Positions 22,386 through 32,459 of a DNA stretch of 64,000 nucleotides are shown here, one piece after another. The stretch spans positions 372,001 to 436,000 of the forward strand of contig JAIVFI010000019.1 in NCBI GenBank assembly GCA_025558095.1, written 5' to 3'. The stretch comes from Hyaloraphidium curvatum (lineage: Eukaryota; Monoblepharomycota; Hyaloraphidiomycetes; Hyaloraphidiales; Hyaloraphidiaceae). The notes under the pieces are model-generated. The model made no database searches and was not told the DNA's origin. It worked only from the letters and a program-made list of their open reading frames with translations. Made by a program: the position numbers and the translations under genes. Position 1 is the stretch's first letter, and every line of letters begins with the position of its first letter.

Positions 22386-23345
22386 TTACAGACTATGCTC
22401 CTCCGTGATCGGCACGAAATCAAACACCGGCGGCGTCCTTCGGTCCGTCTTGTAGCCCGGCTCCGACATTGCAGCGTTGATGCACAAGACGCCGGCATGT
22501 TCCTCGGTGCCGAAAGCCTCGTGTATGTGGCCAAACACATTCACCGCCATATCGACCCTTCCCGAATCGATGAGGGCGCGGAGAGCTTCGCAGCCAACGT
22601 TCTCGCCCGTCATGTTGCTGCGATCCAGGATTCCCATGGGCGGGGAGTGCGAAATGAGCAGATCGGTGTCCGGAGGCACCAGGGAGTACTTCTCCTCCAA
22701 CTCCCCGGTGTTCCTCGGTCGCATTAGAGCCCAGCTGTGAAAATCGGGGGCGTGGGGGCTGCCCCAGATGCGAAATTGCTGTCCGGAGGCGAAGTCTTCC
22801 GGCGGAGGCGCCTTCTCCAGTTCGCGGATTGTCAGCTCCTCCACACCCCCCGCAGACACCGTCTTAGCAATGACGCCCGAATCCTCAAGGTAGAAGATCC
22901 CCAAACGCCTCATCTCCGCGTTGTCGAGCAGCCCCTTTACACTCGTTGCATCTTCGAGGGGTCCCTCCGTAAACAACTTGTGGCCGCTAGTCCGCTCAAA
23001 GTACTCATGAACACGCTTCTCGAACGGGCTCAATGTTGCGAGATCACGGGCGTGGAAGCTCGCTCCGTTCGCCGCATACCAGGCTGGGTCGAATGTGAAG
23101 TCGTGGTTGCCCGCTATGACCACCTTGTACTTGATGTGCGTCAGAGTTTTGAGCCACTCTACAAAGTCCGCGACCTCTTCCCGGCGGCCGTTGAACGTGA
23201 AATCACCGCCGTGGACCAGGACGTCGGCGGGGGGAAGGCGAATATCGCGATGACGCGTGTGGGTGTCCGAGATCGCGACACATCGCACCGCGCCGCGCGG
23301 TTTAGGCGCTTTGGGAAACAGAACGGCGCGGAATCGTGGGGCCAT
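22386..23345 (-). CDS. Calcineurin-like metallophosphoesterase
   Basis: An intronless gene of 319 aa. The metal-binding motifs of the superfamily occur in order: ISDTH (about residue 25), VHGGDF, AGNHDFTFD, LISHSPP and FGHIHEAFG. Spacing and the DVLVHGGDFTFNG wording resemble the UPF0046/MPPED group of predicted phosphodiesterases. Substrate and location cannot be read from the sequence. An insertion of about 100 residues between GNHD and the SHSPP histidine is longer than in minimal members. Confidence 0.87.
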   Translation of the reverse strand: MAPRFRAVLFPKAPKPRGAVRCVAISDTHTRHRDIRLPPADVLVHGGDFTFNGRREEVADFVEWLKTLTHIKYKVVIAGNHDFTFDPAWYAANGASFHARDLATLSPFEKRVHEYFERTSGHKLFTEGPLEDATSVKGLLDNAEMRRLGIFYLEDSGVIAKTVSAGGVEELTIRELEKAPPPEDFASGQQFRIWGSPHAPDFHSWALMRPRNTGELEEKYSLVPPDTDLLISHSPPMGILDRSNMTGENVGCEALRALIDSGRVDMAVNVFGHIHEAFGTEEHAGVLCINAAMSEPGYKTDRRTPPVFDFVPITEEHSL

Positions 23346-23454
23346 GTTGTAGTCGCGTCGTTTTTTTTTCGGGCGCGGCCCAAACCCAAGAGCAAACGCA
23401 ATCTGTATAGGCAAAAAAACGAATACACCATCCAGCTTTGGTCCATTGAGCACG

Positions 23455-25235
23455 TCATGCCACGGGGACAGCCTGCATCGCCCGCCACATGTCGTCCTGG
23501 TACGCCTCCAAATGATCTTTGAGGCTCTCGTAGTCTTCGTGAATCGCGGCCATTTCGCCCTCCATCTGCTTCCGCAGCTCCGCGGTCTGTGTCGGTGGAC
23601 GAATCAGACTTGCGACCGCGTGCCGCCTCGCGCAATCTTTACCTTGGCTTCCATCTCCTCTGCGATACGCCTATTTTGGTCGATCTTGAGCTGCACATTC
23701 TGCCGCTCCAGCGAGATCGCGCTGTACTCTTCCTTGAGCTTCTTGAGCTTGATCTCGGCCGCCTCGCGCTTCATGCCCTGGTGTCGTTGCAGCCTCTGCA
23801 CCTTCTCCTGTGCCGTCACCACCTGACGCTTCAGTTGCTGCAACACGAGGCGATCAGCTCGATTCAACAGACAATCCGGTGTCCACCCTACCGTCTCCTT
23901 GACCATGAGGTCGCGAAGTGTTGCACTCTTCTTCTCGATCTTGTCCTTATCATCATGGACCTTTTTGAGCGTTTCGTCTGCCCGCTTCATCTCCGACTCG
24001 CACTCTTTCATCGCATCAATGCAGGGCACGAGGTCCTAGTCCGGCATGTGAATTAGTGCGGCGGTGGTAGCGAGCCTGCGGCTCGTTCGTACCTGCTCGA
24101 TCGAGCCAAACATGTCGAGCTTCGCTTGAAGCTCCCGAGCCTTCTTTTCGAGCGCAACGAGATTGTTCTTCTCCGTCTGGAGGGCTGTCCCCATGTCCAC
24201 GATGCTCTGTAATCAAAGATGGTCAGAATTCCACTCGCTCACGCACACCGGCTCATCGGTGCTCACCTGCTTCAGCTTTTCGGGATTCGGCACGATCCGG
24301 GACTTCAGTCGCACGATCTCCTGCTTCGTCGAGGTGATTTGCAGGTTGATGGCGTTCTGCAGGTGAAGTGACAAGTCAGAACGTCCGCGGGCAAACAGTT
24401 GGACATGCCCACCAGTTGGTCCACGAGGTCGCTCTTCTCCTTCTTGGCCGCTTCCACCTCGTCGTTCAGCTGGCCGTTCTGCTTCTTCAGCTGGCGGAGG
24501 TCGTTGGTTAGCTGGGTGTTGATCTCTTTTGCCTTCCGGATCGACGGCTCCTGCTCGGCGCGTTGCATTCTGTAGAGAGTGGAAGGTTATGAAATGCCTC
24601 ACAGCTCGCGGGCTACGTCCCACCTAAGGGCATTGACCCTGGCCTCCAGCTCCTGGTGCTTCATCTCCAGCGCGTGACGTTGCTCTTCCAACTCGTCCTG
24701 AAAGCATATCATGGATCAGAGCGGGAGCATGGTCCACACGCCGCAGGCAACTGACGGCTTTCTGGGTGCACTGCTCGTAGACCGACATGCGCTCCTCCCG
24801 GAACTTGGCAAAGTTGATGACGGCGCTGAGGACCCGCCGCAGCTGCGGAGCCTCTGGCCGGATGAGGTCCCGAATGCTAAAGTTCTCCACCCCGACCTTC
24901 GACATGAGCTTCGAGCGCCTGCGATTGCGCGTTGGACTGGTTCCCGTACACGGCCCCGCCGCAACTCACAGCTGCTTGTAGAATCCCAGCGCCGAGATGG
25001 CCTCCATGTGCAGGTCAGGGTACTCCAAGCTCTGGAGCACGTTGAAGCTGGGCTGACTGAACTGCTCCCGCGTCACGCCCATGAGGAAGTCCGTGAAGGT
25101 CTCGTAGAGCTGCACCACGCGCTGCGGCGTGGGCTTCGTGAGGTCCTCCTCCGTAAAGGGGATCTGCAGGTCCGCCAGGCATTGCAGGATTTCCGCGTTG
25201 CGGAGGATCGGGAACGAGTATTTCGGGTTCTGCAT
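23455..25235 (-). CDS. NUF2: Kinetochore protein Nuf2 (NDC80 complex)
   Basis: About 462 aa from eight exons: 25235-24970, 24918-24756, 24697-24624, 24569-24413, 24356-24267, 24206-24093, 24035-23643 and 23586-23455. Introns are 51-60 nt. The N-terminal calponin-homology-like head reads YSFPILRNAEILQCL, IPFTEEDL, YETFTDFLMGVTREQF, then LRSKLMSKVGVENFSIRDLIRPE and VINFAKFREER. The rest is a long coiled coil typical of Nuf2, which pairs with Ndc80 to bind microtubules. All eight exons join in phase and give the expected family length. Confidence 0.95.
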
Positions 25236-25642
25236 CGGGTCGCGTGGGACGGGGTCCGGCGCGGTGTGGTTTCCCGGCCGCGTCCGAGCCGTGTTTGCCC
25301 GGCCCGCCTGCGACCTGCGGCTCGAGGACGCTGCGCCGAAGGCTACGCGACGTTCCCCGAGGGCCGAGGGAGTCTGCGGCGTCAAGCGAATTCGTGCTGA
25401 AGGAAGAGAGGGGCCAAAAACACCGCGAGTCCCAGCACCGCAACACACTGTGCACGGACATGTGGGCACCGTAGGACAATTCCATTGCAATTCAATCTTC
25501 TACAATGACGCTGTGCCGTCCCGGGCAACTCAATGACACTGTGCCGCCCCGGGCAACTCGAGATCGCATGCCCCAGAGGCTGTCCGAACCTGAAGTCAGA
25601 ACCGCATTACCGTGTCACAGAATGTCAAATCAACCACTGCCG
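25236..25642. promoter_or_regulatory. NUF2 upstream region and RNF185-like 3' flank
   Basis: 407 bp between the NUF2 start and the RING-gene stop, both on the minus strand. It carries a two-copy 28-bp tandem repeat (25504-25559). No gene seen. Confidence 0.5.
25504..25559. repeat. Two-copy 28-bp tandem repeat
   Basis: Copies at 25504-25531 and 25532-25559 differ at two positions (G/A and T/C). The shared core is CTGTGCCG followed by CCCGGGCAACTC. It lies 269-324 bp upstream of the NUF2 start codon. Confidence 0.9.
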
Positions 25643-26591
25643 TCAATACAATAGCAGGGCTACGATGACCAGAATGCCCAGCATAAGGAACAGGCGCGAG
25701 AGGAATGCCTGCTGGGAGGCCAGGTCGTTCTGTCCGGTCCGATCGCCGAAACCCTGCGGGCCTCCGATCGTAAACTCCATGCCAAAGAAGCTGGGGAAGA
25801 GACCGAACCCGGCCGACATTGCAAAGGCGTTCCCGCCGGCCGAGGCGTGGAAGGGTCCCGGGAAGAGCCCGCCGCCAAAGGGGAACATGCGCTGCGGTTC
25901 CGGCTCCGGGCGCCGTCCCTGCGGGCGCGGCTCGGATCTCGTCCGCGGATCCGTCTTCTTGGATCCGCGCGCGTACACCGGAATCACCTGCGGGGTCTGT
26001 GTGAGGCGGGTCGAAACCAGAAAGCACGCGAGTGACACCCACGTTCTCCTTCTTGACCCCGGCTTTGCAGACCGGGCAAACGACAGACGTGGCGAGCCAC
26101 CTCGCCAAACAGCTCCAGCAGAAGAGGTGACCTTGTTTGGAGGCCGGTCAGCACGTCCGCTCTTGATGAGTTGCGGTGGAACACCCACCGCAGAGCGTGA
26201 CGACCGGATCCGCCGCGGTCTCAAAGCAGACATTGCACTCAAAGTCGGCCCCCTCGTCCTGCGATTTCGTGGACGACGGCCGCGGGCTGTCCGGTGTCTG
26301 GTTGTCCGCGGCCGCCTCCCGCTCCGACCCGCCGGACTCGGCAGGGGCCGGAGACGGGGGCCCCTTCCCCTTCGACGCCGCGATGCGGTCAGCCCGCAGG
26401 TCCTCCCGCAGGTTGCTGGGGCCCGCCCGCTGCCTCAGCTCGTCCGCGGTCAGGTGGAACCGCGACGACGCGGAGCCGGAAGTCCGCGGCCCGTCGTCTC
26501 CGGGGGCTCCTTCCGCGGCGCCTTCCGAGCCCGAGCCGCGGCGGAAGTGTCCTCGCGACGACGAGGCGTCATTCGACCCGTCGTCGCTCAT
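25643..26591 (-). CDS. RNF5/RNF185-like membrane-anchored RING E3 ubiquitin ligase
   Basis: About 278 aa from exons 26591-26189, 26131-26043 and 25987-25643. A long Ser/Gly/Asp-rich N-terminus precedes the [34 protein letters not shown] and [19 protein letters not shown] and [13 protein letters not shown] follow, the RNF185 hallmark linker. The tail has [22 protein letters not shown], a C-terminal membrane anchor. Homologues sit in the ER or outer mitochondrial membrane and act in ER-associated degradation. The ATG chosen gives MSDDGSND; an upstream ATG at 26669 would add 26 residues but leaves only 25 bp to the divergent COA1 gene. Confidence 0.9.
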
Positions 26592-26694
26592 TCCAAAGGC
26601 ACCGGAAGTGACGTCGATCTGTTCGTCGGACTGATCACCGCGCCTTAGCGAACACGACTCGGTCCACACAGACCGCGGACCAGTTTACACGACA

Positions 26695-27492
26695 ATGCTG
26701 ACCGCATCGCGACGCTACATCGGGCCCCTGACCGCGTGCGCGCGGAGTCGGGGCCCGGCCTCCCTCGCTGCGGCCGTCGCACGCCCCCGGACTCAATCGA
26801 TCCATGTGGACGCGCTTGAGGCTCCGGCGCGTTCTCGGGCCCGGACGTCGCCGGCTTGCGCGTTTCTGGTGACCGGACGTCCAAAACCACCGCTGGCCGG
26901 CTTCGCAGTGGCCCGTCAGCTCGCGATTCGGGGCTACGCCGCGGACCGTCTCCAACGGCCAATGCCGCGGTGGCTGCAGGCCGGGTTCAAGGCACCGTCG
27001 GCCCGGAATCAGAGGCTGCTCGCTGCTGCGGTGGGCACCATCTGGCTCTACGCGCTGTACTGGTACTACATGCACGGGAAGCGGACGGTACGTCGCGCTG
27101 GAGCTTTCTTCCCGGCACCGGCTGGACCGACCTTGGATTGCTCCCAGACCTCCGTTTTCAAGACGATCATGTTCGTGCTCAAGCAGGACGCGAGAACGAG
27201 GGAGCTTGTGGGCGACGGGATCCAGCAGAGCTGGACGCAGTACGTGGGCGGCTCTCTCAACGAGATCCACGGCAAGGTGGGGTCCCCGAATTGCTTCGAT
27301 TTCCGTTCCCGAGATCTCATGGTTTGCCCCTAGGCCGATTGCACCTTCACCGTGACGGGGAGCAAAGGCTCGGCCTCGGTCCACGTGGTTGCCCGGCGGG
27401 AGCAATCGCGGGGCTCTCCGTGGACTTTCCTGACCTTCGACGTCACGAAGGACGGCAAAACCGTCTCCCTGGTAGAGGCAGCTGCTGCATAG
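26695..27492 (+). CDS. COA1: Mitochondrial COA1-like cytochrome oxidase assembly factor
   Basis: About 226 aa from exons 26695-27087, 27148-27276 and 27334-27492 (introns 60 and 57 nt). The N-terminus is Arg/Ala-rich and lacks acidic clusters, as in a mitochondrial presequence. One transmembrane helix (LLAAAVGTIWLYALYWYYM, about residue 110) is followed by an intermembrane-space domain with SLNEIHGK and DCTFTVTGSKGSASV. COA1 proteins share this small fold with TIM21 and act in early COX1 assembly. Sequence conservation is weak in this family, so a TIM21-like role is possible. Divergent from the RING ligase with a 103-bp gap. Confidence 0.72.
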
Positions 27493-27689
27493 TAGTTCAT
27501 CGATCTCCATTCTCCAACACAACTCTATAGAAGCATAAAGCTGATTACCCCGCGCACCTCTACCATGCTATCATTCAGCGATCATGCCCTGTCGAGGACT
27601 CCAGTTAGCAAAACAGTTCTAGCAGGTCCCGCAAGGCGCTATCTCACCATGCGTTTACCTAAACGGCGCAAAGGGGGAAGAGACGGAGG

Positions 27690-29394
27690 TCAAACCACAA
27701 GAACCGGAAATCCATACCAGACACCAACCATGAACTTCTGCACAGCAAGCAGGGCCTGATAGCGAACGTCCGGGTTGTCCGAGGTCATCAGCTCCATGAT
27801 CCGCGTCTTGGCGCCGATCTCCTGGACGAGCTTCTTGCCCTGCGGGTAGTACTTGACGTACTGTCCGATGTCGTTGGCGGCGACCGCTAGCGTTTGCGGG
27901 TCCGTGGAAGTGGCGAGGAGCTTCGCCAGGATACTACAAGAACGCGTTAGGCACATTCCCGCGGAAGCCAGCAGGCAGCCGTAGCGCACCGAACAATCTC
28001 CGAGTCCTTCTCGCTCAGCTTCGACCCGTTGATCTTCCAGAAGGCGTCGGACTGGTGCGTCGGCGACCAGTCGAGCTTGCCCGACTTGACCTCGGCCTCG
28101 TACTCGTCCCAAGTCCTGCGGAGGGAACTTCAATCCGCCGCCCGCCACGCGGATGCCCGGCAAGCCCACGTGAGGTTGGCCACGTTCTTCGCCAGCTCGC
28201 TCTTCAGGAAGTCGATGTCCTCCACGATCTCCGGGTCCGTCCACTTCCTCGCGCTCAGGTTGTCGAGGAAGGGCAGCACCTTGGCGCCGATCATGGGCAG
28301 GATGGTGGCCGACGGCGCCCGCACGACCATGTTTTTGAAGGTGGCCAGCACGACGCGGACGACCTTCTCCTTCAGCGCCGCCTTGGCCACGTCCGTGAAG
28401 ATCGGGATCAGCCCGAGCCGGGGCTGCATGTCCGCAGCCACCTCCGGGACGAAGGAAAGGAGCCAGAAGCAGTAGCAGATCTGGTACTGCATCTGCGCGT
28501 TGGGGCTCCCCGTTCGGAGGACGTCCAGGAGCCTGTCCGGGGCACGTTTGTCAGGCCCACTCTCAGGCCGCCGGACGCGACAACGTGCTCACGCAGGAAC
28601 TAGGGTGGCGTGCTTGTAGACGGTTGCCCGAATCGGCACGGGTGCGAGGACGAGCCCGGCGAACTGCACGGCCAGGTCCTGGATCTGGGGGTTGGGGCTC
28701 TTGACGTTGAAGGCGAGCCAGTCGTAGAGCGGTGCCAGGTCGACGGCGGGGACGGTCGAGGAGTAGCTGGGCAGTCATTGAACACGTCAAGCTCGCGATG
28801 CTGAGGGCAGGGCACGGATGAACCCACGAGATGATGGCAGAGGCGACCTTGGCAGCCTCGACCTGCGTGAACTCATCCGCGGAACCCAGAGCCCTGGCAG
28901 GGACCGCGTTCGGATCAAACGAGCCACGGCAACGTCCGACCACGACGCACTTCAGCAGGGGCCCGTACGGCAGCGATGCGTCCGAGGACCCTAGGTCCGC
29001 GAACAGATTGGCCGCCGTGACGTTGGCTGCGTTCCGCACCCCGATCAGCGAGCGCCCGCGATGGCCCGGCCTCCGCAAGCTCACACGACAGGATGTCGTC
29101 CAGCGTGACGAGGATGTACTGCTGCGTGTCTGTGCGCGCCACCTTGCCCAGGATGCCCAGCAGCGCCGACGCCACCGCCGGCGAGGGCGGTGCCGGCGCC
29201 ACGTACGCCTTGACGACGTCGGCCTCGGCGGCCGAGATGAGCCCGGCGTTCGCGTAGCCCTGCGGGGCGTCAGCGGCGTCGGGCGGGGAATGCGAGGCGC
29301 CCACCTGCCACGGCGCGGGCGTCGCGCGCACCGCCGCCGCCGTGCCGTCCAGGAACTGGTTGTGCGACCCGACGATGAAGCTGAGGTCCGCCAT
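27690..29394 (-). CDS. VMA13: V-type proton ATPase subunit H
   Basis: About 470 aa from exons 29394-29087, about 29026-28828, 28766-28593, 28532-28170, 28115-27990 and 27933-27690. It regulates coupling of the V1 and Vo sectors at the vacuolar/endosomal membrane. Landmarks are QQYILVTLDDIL, AQMQYQICYCFWLLSFV, IPIFTDVAKAALKEKVVRVVLATFKNMV, TWDEYEAEVKSGKLDWSP, LAVAANDIGQYVKYYPQGKK and DVRYQALLAVQKFMV. Two points are uncertain. A 69-nt in-frame stretch near 28873-28941 may be an extra intron. The last codons may be spliced (acceptor near 27659) to end GKRMVR at 27639 instead of reading through to 27690. Confidence 0.92.
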
Positions 29395-29727
29395 CGCGAG
29401 GCGATGCCGCGTCCGCTGGCTTCACGGACAGAGGGCGCGGAGAGGCGATGTGGCGGCGGGTTCGCCAGAAGTCAGATTCTCAACCAATCATGCAATCTGG
29501 GGCCAATTTCCCAAGAAAGTCCGAAATTCAATCCGTCAATCAGTGTCGAATCCTAAGCGGCATTCAACAAAACCGAGCCGTGTGAAACGGCAACGCTGGC
29601 CCGGCCTGCACGGCTTGTCCGCGTAGCCTCGCAGTCTATTGCGTTTGCAAGCTTCTCCTTCGCACGACCCCGGCCCGCGGCCTGCTTCGCGCCCCGGACG
29701 TCCCGGATCCGGGGCATCTCCACCGCG
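29395..29727. promoter_or_regulatory. Divergent intergenic region between VMA13 and HTS1
   Basis: 333 bp between divergent start codons; AT-richer than its surroundings around 29480-29580. No ORF with recognisable content. Confidence 0.5.
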
Positions 29728-31644
29728 ATGGACTCGCGCGAGGACCTGAACGCGCGGATCACCGCGCAGGGCAACAAAGTCCGCCAGCTCAAGTCGCAAA
29801 AGGCGGAAAAGGCCGCGATCGACGCCGAGGTCGCCGCCCTGCTGGCCCTGAAGGCGGAGCTGCAGAAGCTGGACCTGGCGGCGAAGGCGCCGAACGGCGC
29901 CGCCAAGGAGGAGGACAACGATGAGGGCGGCTTCCAGCTCAAAACGCCGAAGGTGGCCATCGGTCTTGCAGTCTGCATGGGGACTGGATCCTGAGCTGCG
30001 TCCGGTTGCCAGGGGACCAAGGACTACCGCCCCGAGGAGATGGCCCTGCGCCAAAAGATCTTTGGCACCATCGTGAAGGTCTTCAAGCGCCACGGCGGCG
30101 TCACGATCGACACTCCCGTCTTTGAGCGGAGGGTGGGTGGACCGCCCTTCATGTCGGATCGGAGCTGATGGTCTTGGGGCAGGAAATCCTCGCGGGCAAG
30201 TACGGCGAGGACTCCAAGCTCATCTACGACCTCTCGGATCAGGGGGGCGAGCTCTGCTCGCTCCGCTACGACCTCACCGTGCCCTTTGCCCGCTTCCTCG
30301 CCATGAACCCGACCAGCTTCCAGAACATCCGCCGCTACCACATCGCAAAGGTGTACCGCCGGGACCAGCCCAGTGTGACCAAAGGCCGGATGAGGGAGTT
30401 TTTCCAGTGTGTCGGTATCTGTTGCCTTGGTATCCCGAGTGTCGCTCACTTTCTTCCCAGGACTTTGACATTGCCGGGAAGTACGACACGATGCTGCCGG
30501 ACTCTGAGGTCCTGACGATCGTGGTGGAGGCGCTGCGGGAGCTGGAGATTGGATCCTTCACCGTCAAGGTGAACCACCGCAAGATCCTCGACGGGATGTT
30601 CGAGGTGTGCGGCGTGCCGCCGGCAAAGTTCCGGACCATCAGCAGCGCAGTGGACAAACTCGACAAGGTGCGGCCATGCGGTCGCTGCCCTCGAGCGTCC
30701 CGCTCATTCGTTCATTGTCGCAGACGCCGTGGAACGAGGTGCGCAGGGAGATGACGGAGGAGAAGGGGCTTCCGGAGGACGTTGCGGACAAGATCGGCGT
30801 CTTTGTCCAGAAAAAGGGCGGGCCCGAACTCGTCCAGGAGCTCCTCGCCGACCCGCAGCTCAGCGCAAATGCGAGGGCAAGGGAGGGCATCGAGGAGATG
30901 GGTTTGCTGATGAAGTACCTTTCCATTTTCGGCGTGGTGGACCAAGTGGGTTCCGTTCGTGCAGCCCGCGTAACGGGGATTGATCGCTCCTTCCCTGTAA
31001 CGTGCGGCAGATATCCTTTGACCTTTCCCTGGCTCGCGGCCTCGATTACTACACCGGCCTCATCTTCGAGGCCATTTTCAACAACCCCCCGGCCGGAGCC
31101 GGCCACGACGAGGAAATCGTGGGCGTCGGATCGATTGCGGGAGGCGGCCGCTACGACGACCTCGTCGGCATGTTCTCGGGGGGCAAGAAGATCCCGTGCT
31201 GTGGGCTGTCGCTCGGCGTGGAGCGGATCTACTCCATCATGCTGCGCAAGGCGCAGCTGGACAAGATCAAGGCCAACGAGCTGCAGGTCCACGTGATCGG
31301 CGTCGGCGACGGCGTTTTGGAGGAGCGGATGAAGATATGCAGGGAGCTCTGGGACGCAGGGATCAACGTAAGTTTGGCCGGCCTTGCATCCGCAGAGCTC
31401 GCGCAAACTCTCTCCGCCCCAGGCCTCTTTCACTTACAAGGTAAAGCCGAAGCTCCAGGTGCAGTTTGACGCGTGCGACGACGAGCGGATTCCTCTGTCG
31501 GTGATTGTTGGGAAGAACGAGATCGAGAAGGGCGAGGTGAAGATCAAGGACATGACGGTGAAGGACCAAACGGGCTCGGGGGGCACGACGATACCCAGAT
31601 CGGACATGGTCAGCGAGATTCGGGCCCGTTTGGCTGCGAAATAG
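29728..31644 (+). CDS. HTS1: Histidyl-tRNA synthetase
   Basis: About 526 aa from exons 29728-29952, 30013-30132, 30183-30410, 30461-30667, 30724-30945, 31011-31367 and 31423-31644. The N-terminal helical WHEP-type domain (residues 1-70) is followed by the class II core: [19 protein letters not shown] (motif 1), [50 protein letters not shown] (motif 2), [10 protein letters not shown] (histidine A) and [13 protein letters not shown]. The anticodon-binding domain ends in EIRARLAAK. Splicing at 30133-30182 gives [17 protein letters not shown], which aligns without gaps to human HARS. No mitochondrial presequence is visible from this start. Confidence 0.95.
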
Positions 31645-31742
31645 ACTAGAAGAGAGGAGGAGGGAGGACAAAGTGATCGGGGAGCCCCCGCGGGACCACG
31701 GCACCGACACCCCTTTCCTTCTCCCCCCCCCCTCCAGCAGCA

Positions 31743-32435
31743 ATGCTTCGTGGTGGAGCCATGGAACGGAAACAGAGCGACGTCAACGCGGAGCGCGCAG
31801 AGAAGGACGCGGACGCGAGCAGCGTTACTGGAAGTGCCCACGGAAGCACCACGTCCACTTCGGTTCTTCGCGGGATCATTTCCCAATGGGGAGCGACGGC
31901 CGGTGTCGGCGTCGGGGTAGCCGGGTCATCCAACGCCCAGCTCATGGCGCGGCAGGTCCAGCTTCTGAGCAAGGAGAACACCCGACTTCTCCAGGAAGCG
32001 AACGCTGCAAAGGAAGAGGCGGTGGCTCAGGAACGCCGCGCTCAGACCCTGGAAGTCGATTACGACACCATGAGAGAGACGCTGGAGGCCGTGGAGGCGG
32101 AGCGCAACGCCTTGCAGGCCGAGCGCGACGCGCTGCGGATGGAGATGGACGCGGCCGCAAGGCGACTCGCTCGCTTGCTCAGCTCGCATTCGGATCCCCA
32201 CCGAGCATACAGAGGACACGAATGGGAGCCGGATTTCGCGAGATCGTCGTGCAATCTTTGCGACGAAGACTGGACGCTCTCGAGGAGGCGGCACCACTGT
32301 CGGTCATGCTCCAAGCTGGTTTGCGCGTCCTGCAGCTCCGCTCGCATTGCAGTCGGGCTGTTGGACGGCAAGATCGGCGCTCCGGATGGTGTGGTTGCGA
32401 GGGTCTGCGATTCCTGTGCCGGGGCGTCGCCCTGA
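31743..32435 (+). CDS. FYVE zinc-finger protein with coiled coil
   Basis: An intronless gene of 230 aa. A low-complexity N-terminus is followed by a coiled coil (about 65-145) rich in Glu, Ala and Arg. The C-terminal FYVE finger (about 160-228) has WEPD (WxxD), CNLC, RRRHHCRSCSKLVCASC (the basic PI3P-binding patch), and ARVCDSC, giving eight zinc cysteines. FYVE domains bind PI3P on endosomes. No further domain suggests a specific role. The ATG lies 98 bp after the HTS1 stop on the same strand; another in-frame ATG is six codons later. The stop is 24 bp from the convergent HMG-CoA reductase gene. Confidence 0.88.
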   Translation: MLRGGAMERKQSDVNAERAEKDADASSVTGSAHGSTTSTSVLRGIISQWGATAGVGVGVAGSSNAQLMARQVQLLSKENTRLLQEANAAKEEAVAQERRAQTLEVDYDTMRETLEAVEAERNALQAERDALRMEMDAAARRLARLLSSHSDPHRAYRGHEWEPDFARSSCNLCDEDWTLSRRRHHCRSCSKLVCASCSSARIAVGLLDGKIGAPDGVVARVCDSCAGASP

Positions 32436-32459
32436 TTTTGCAAGAGGACATTGCTGAAA

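Noticed and set aside
22386-23345. A bacterial origin for the metallophosphoesterase because it has no intron
   Set aside because: Several clearly eukaryotic genes here (PAAF1, MPDU1, the kinase) also lack introns, and base composition is similar to neighbours.
30133-30164. A 32-nt mini-intron in HTS1
   Set aside because: Using the next acceptor (30182) gives a normal 50-nt intron and a gap-free alignment to human HARS ([17 protein letters not shown]).
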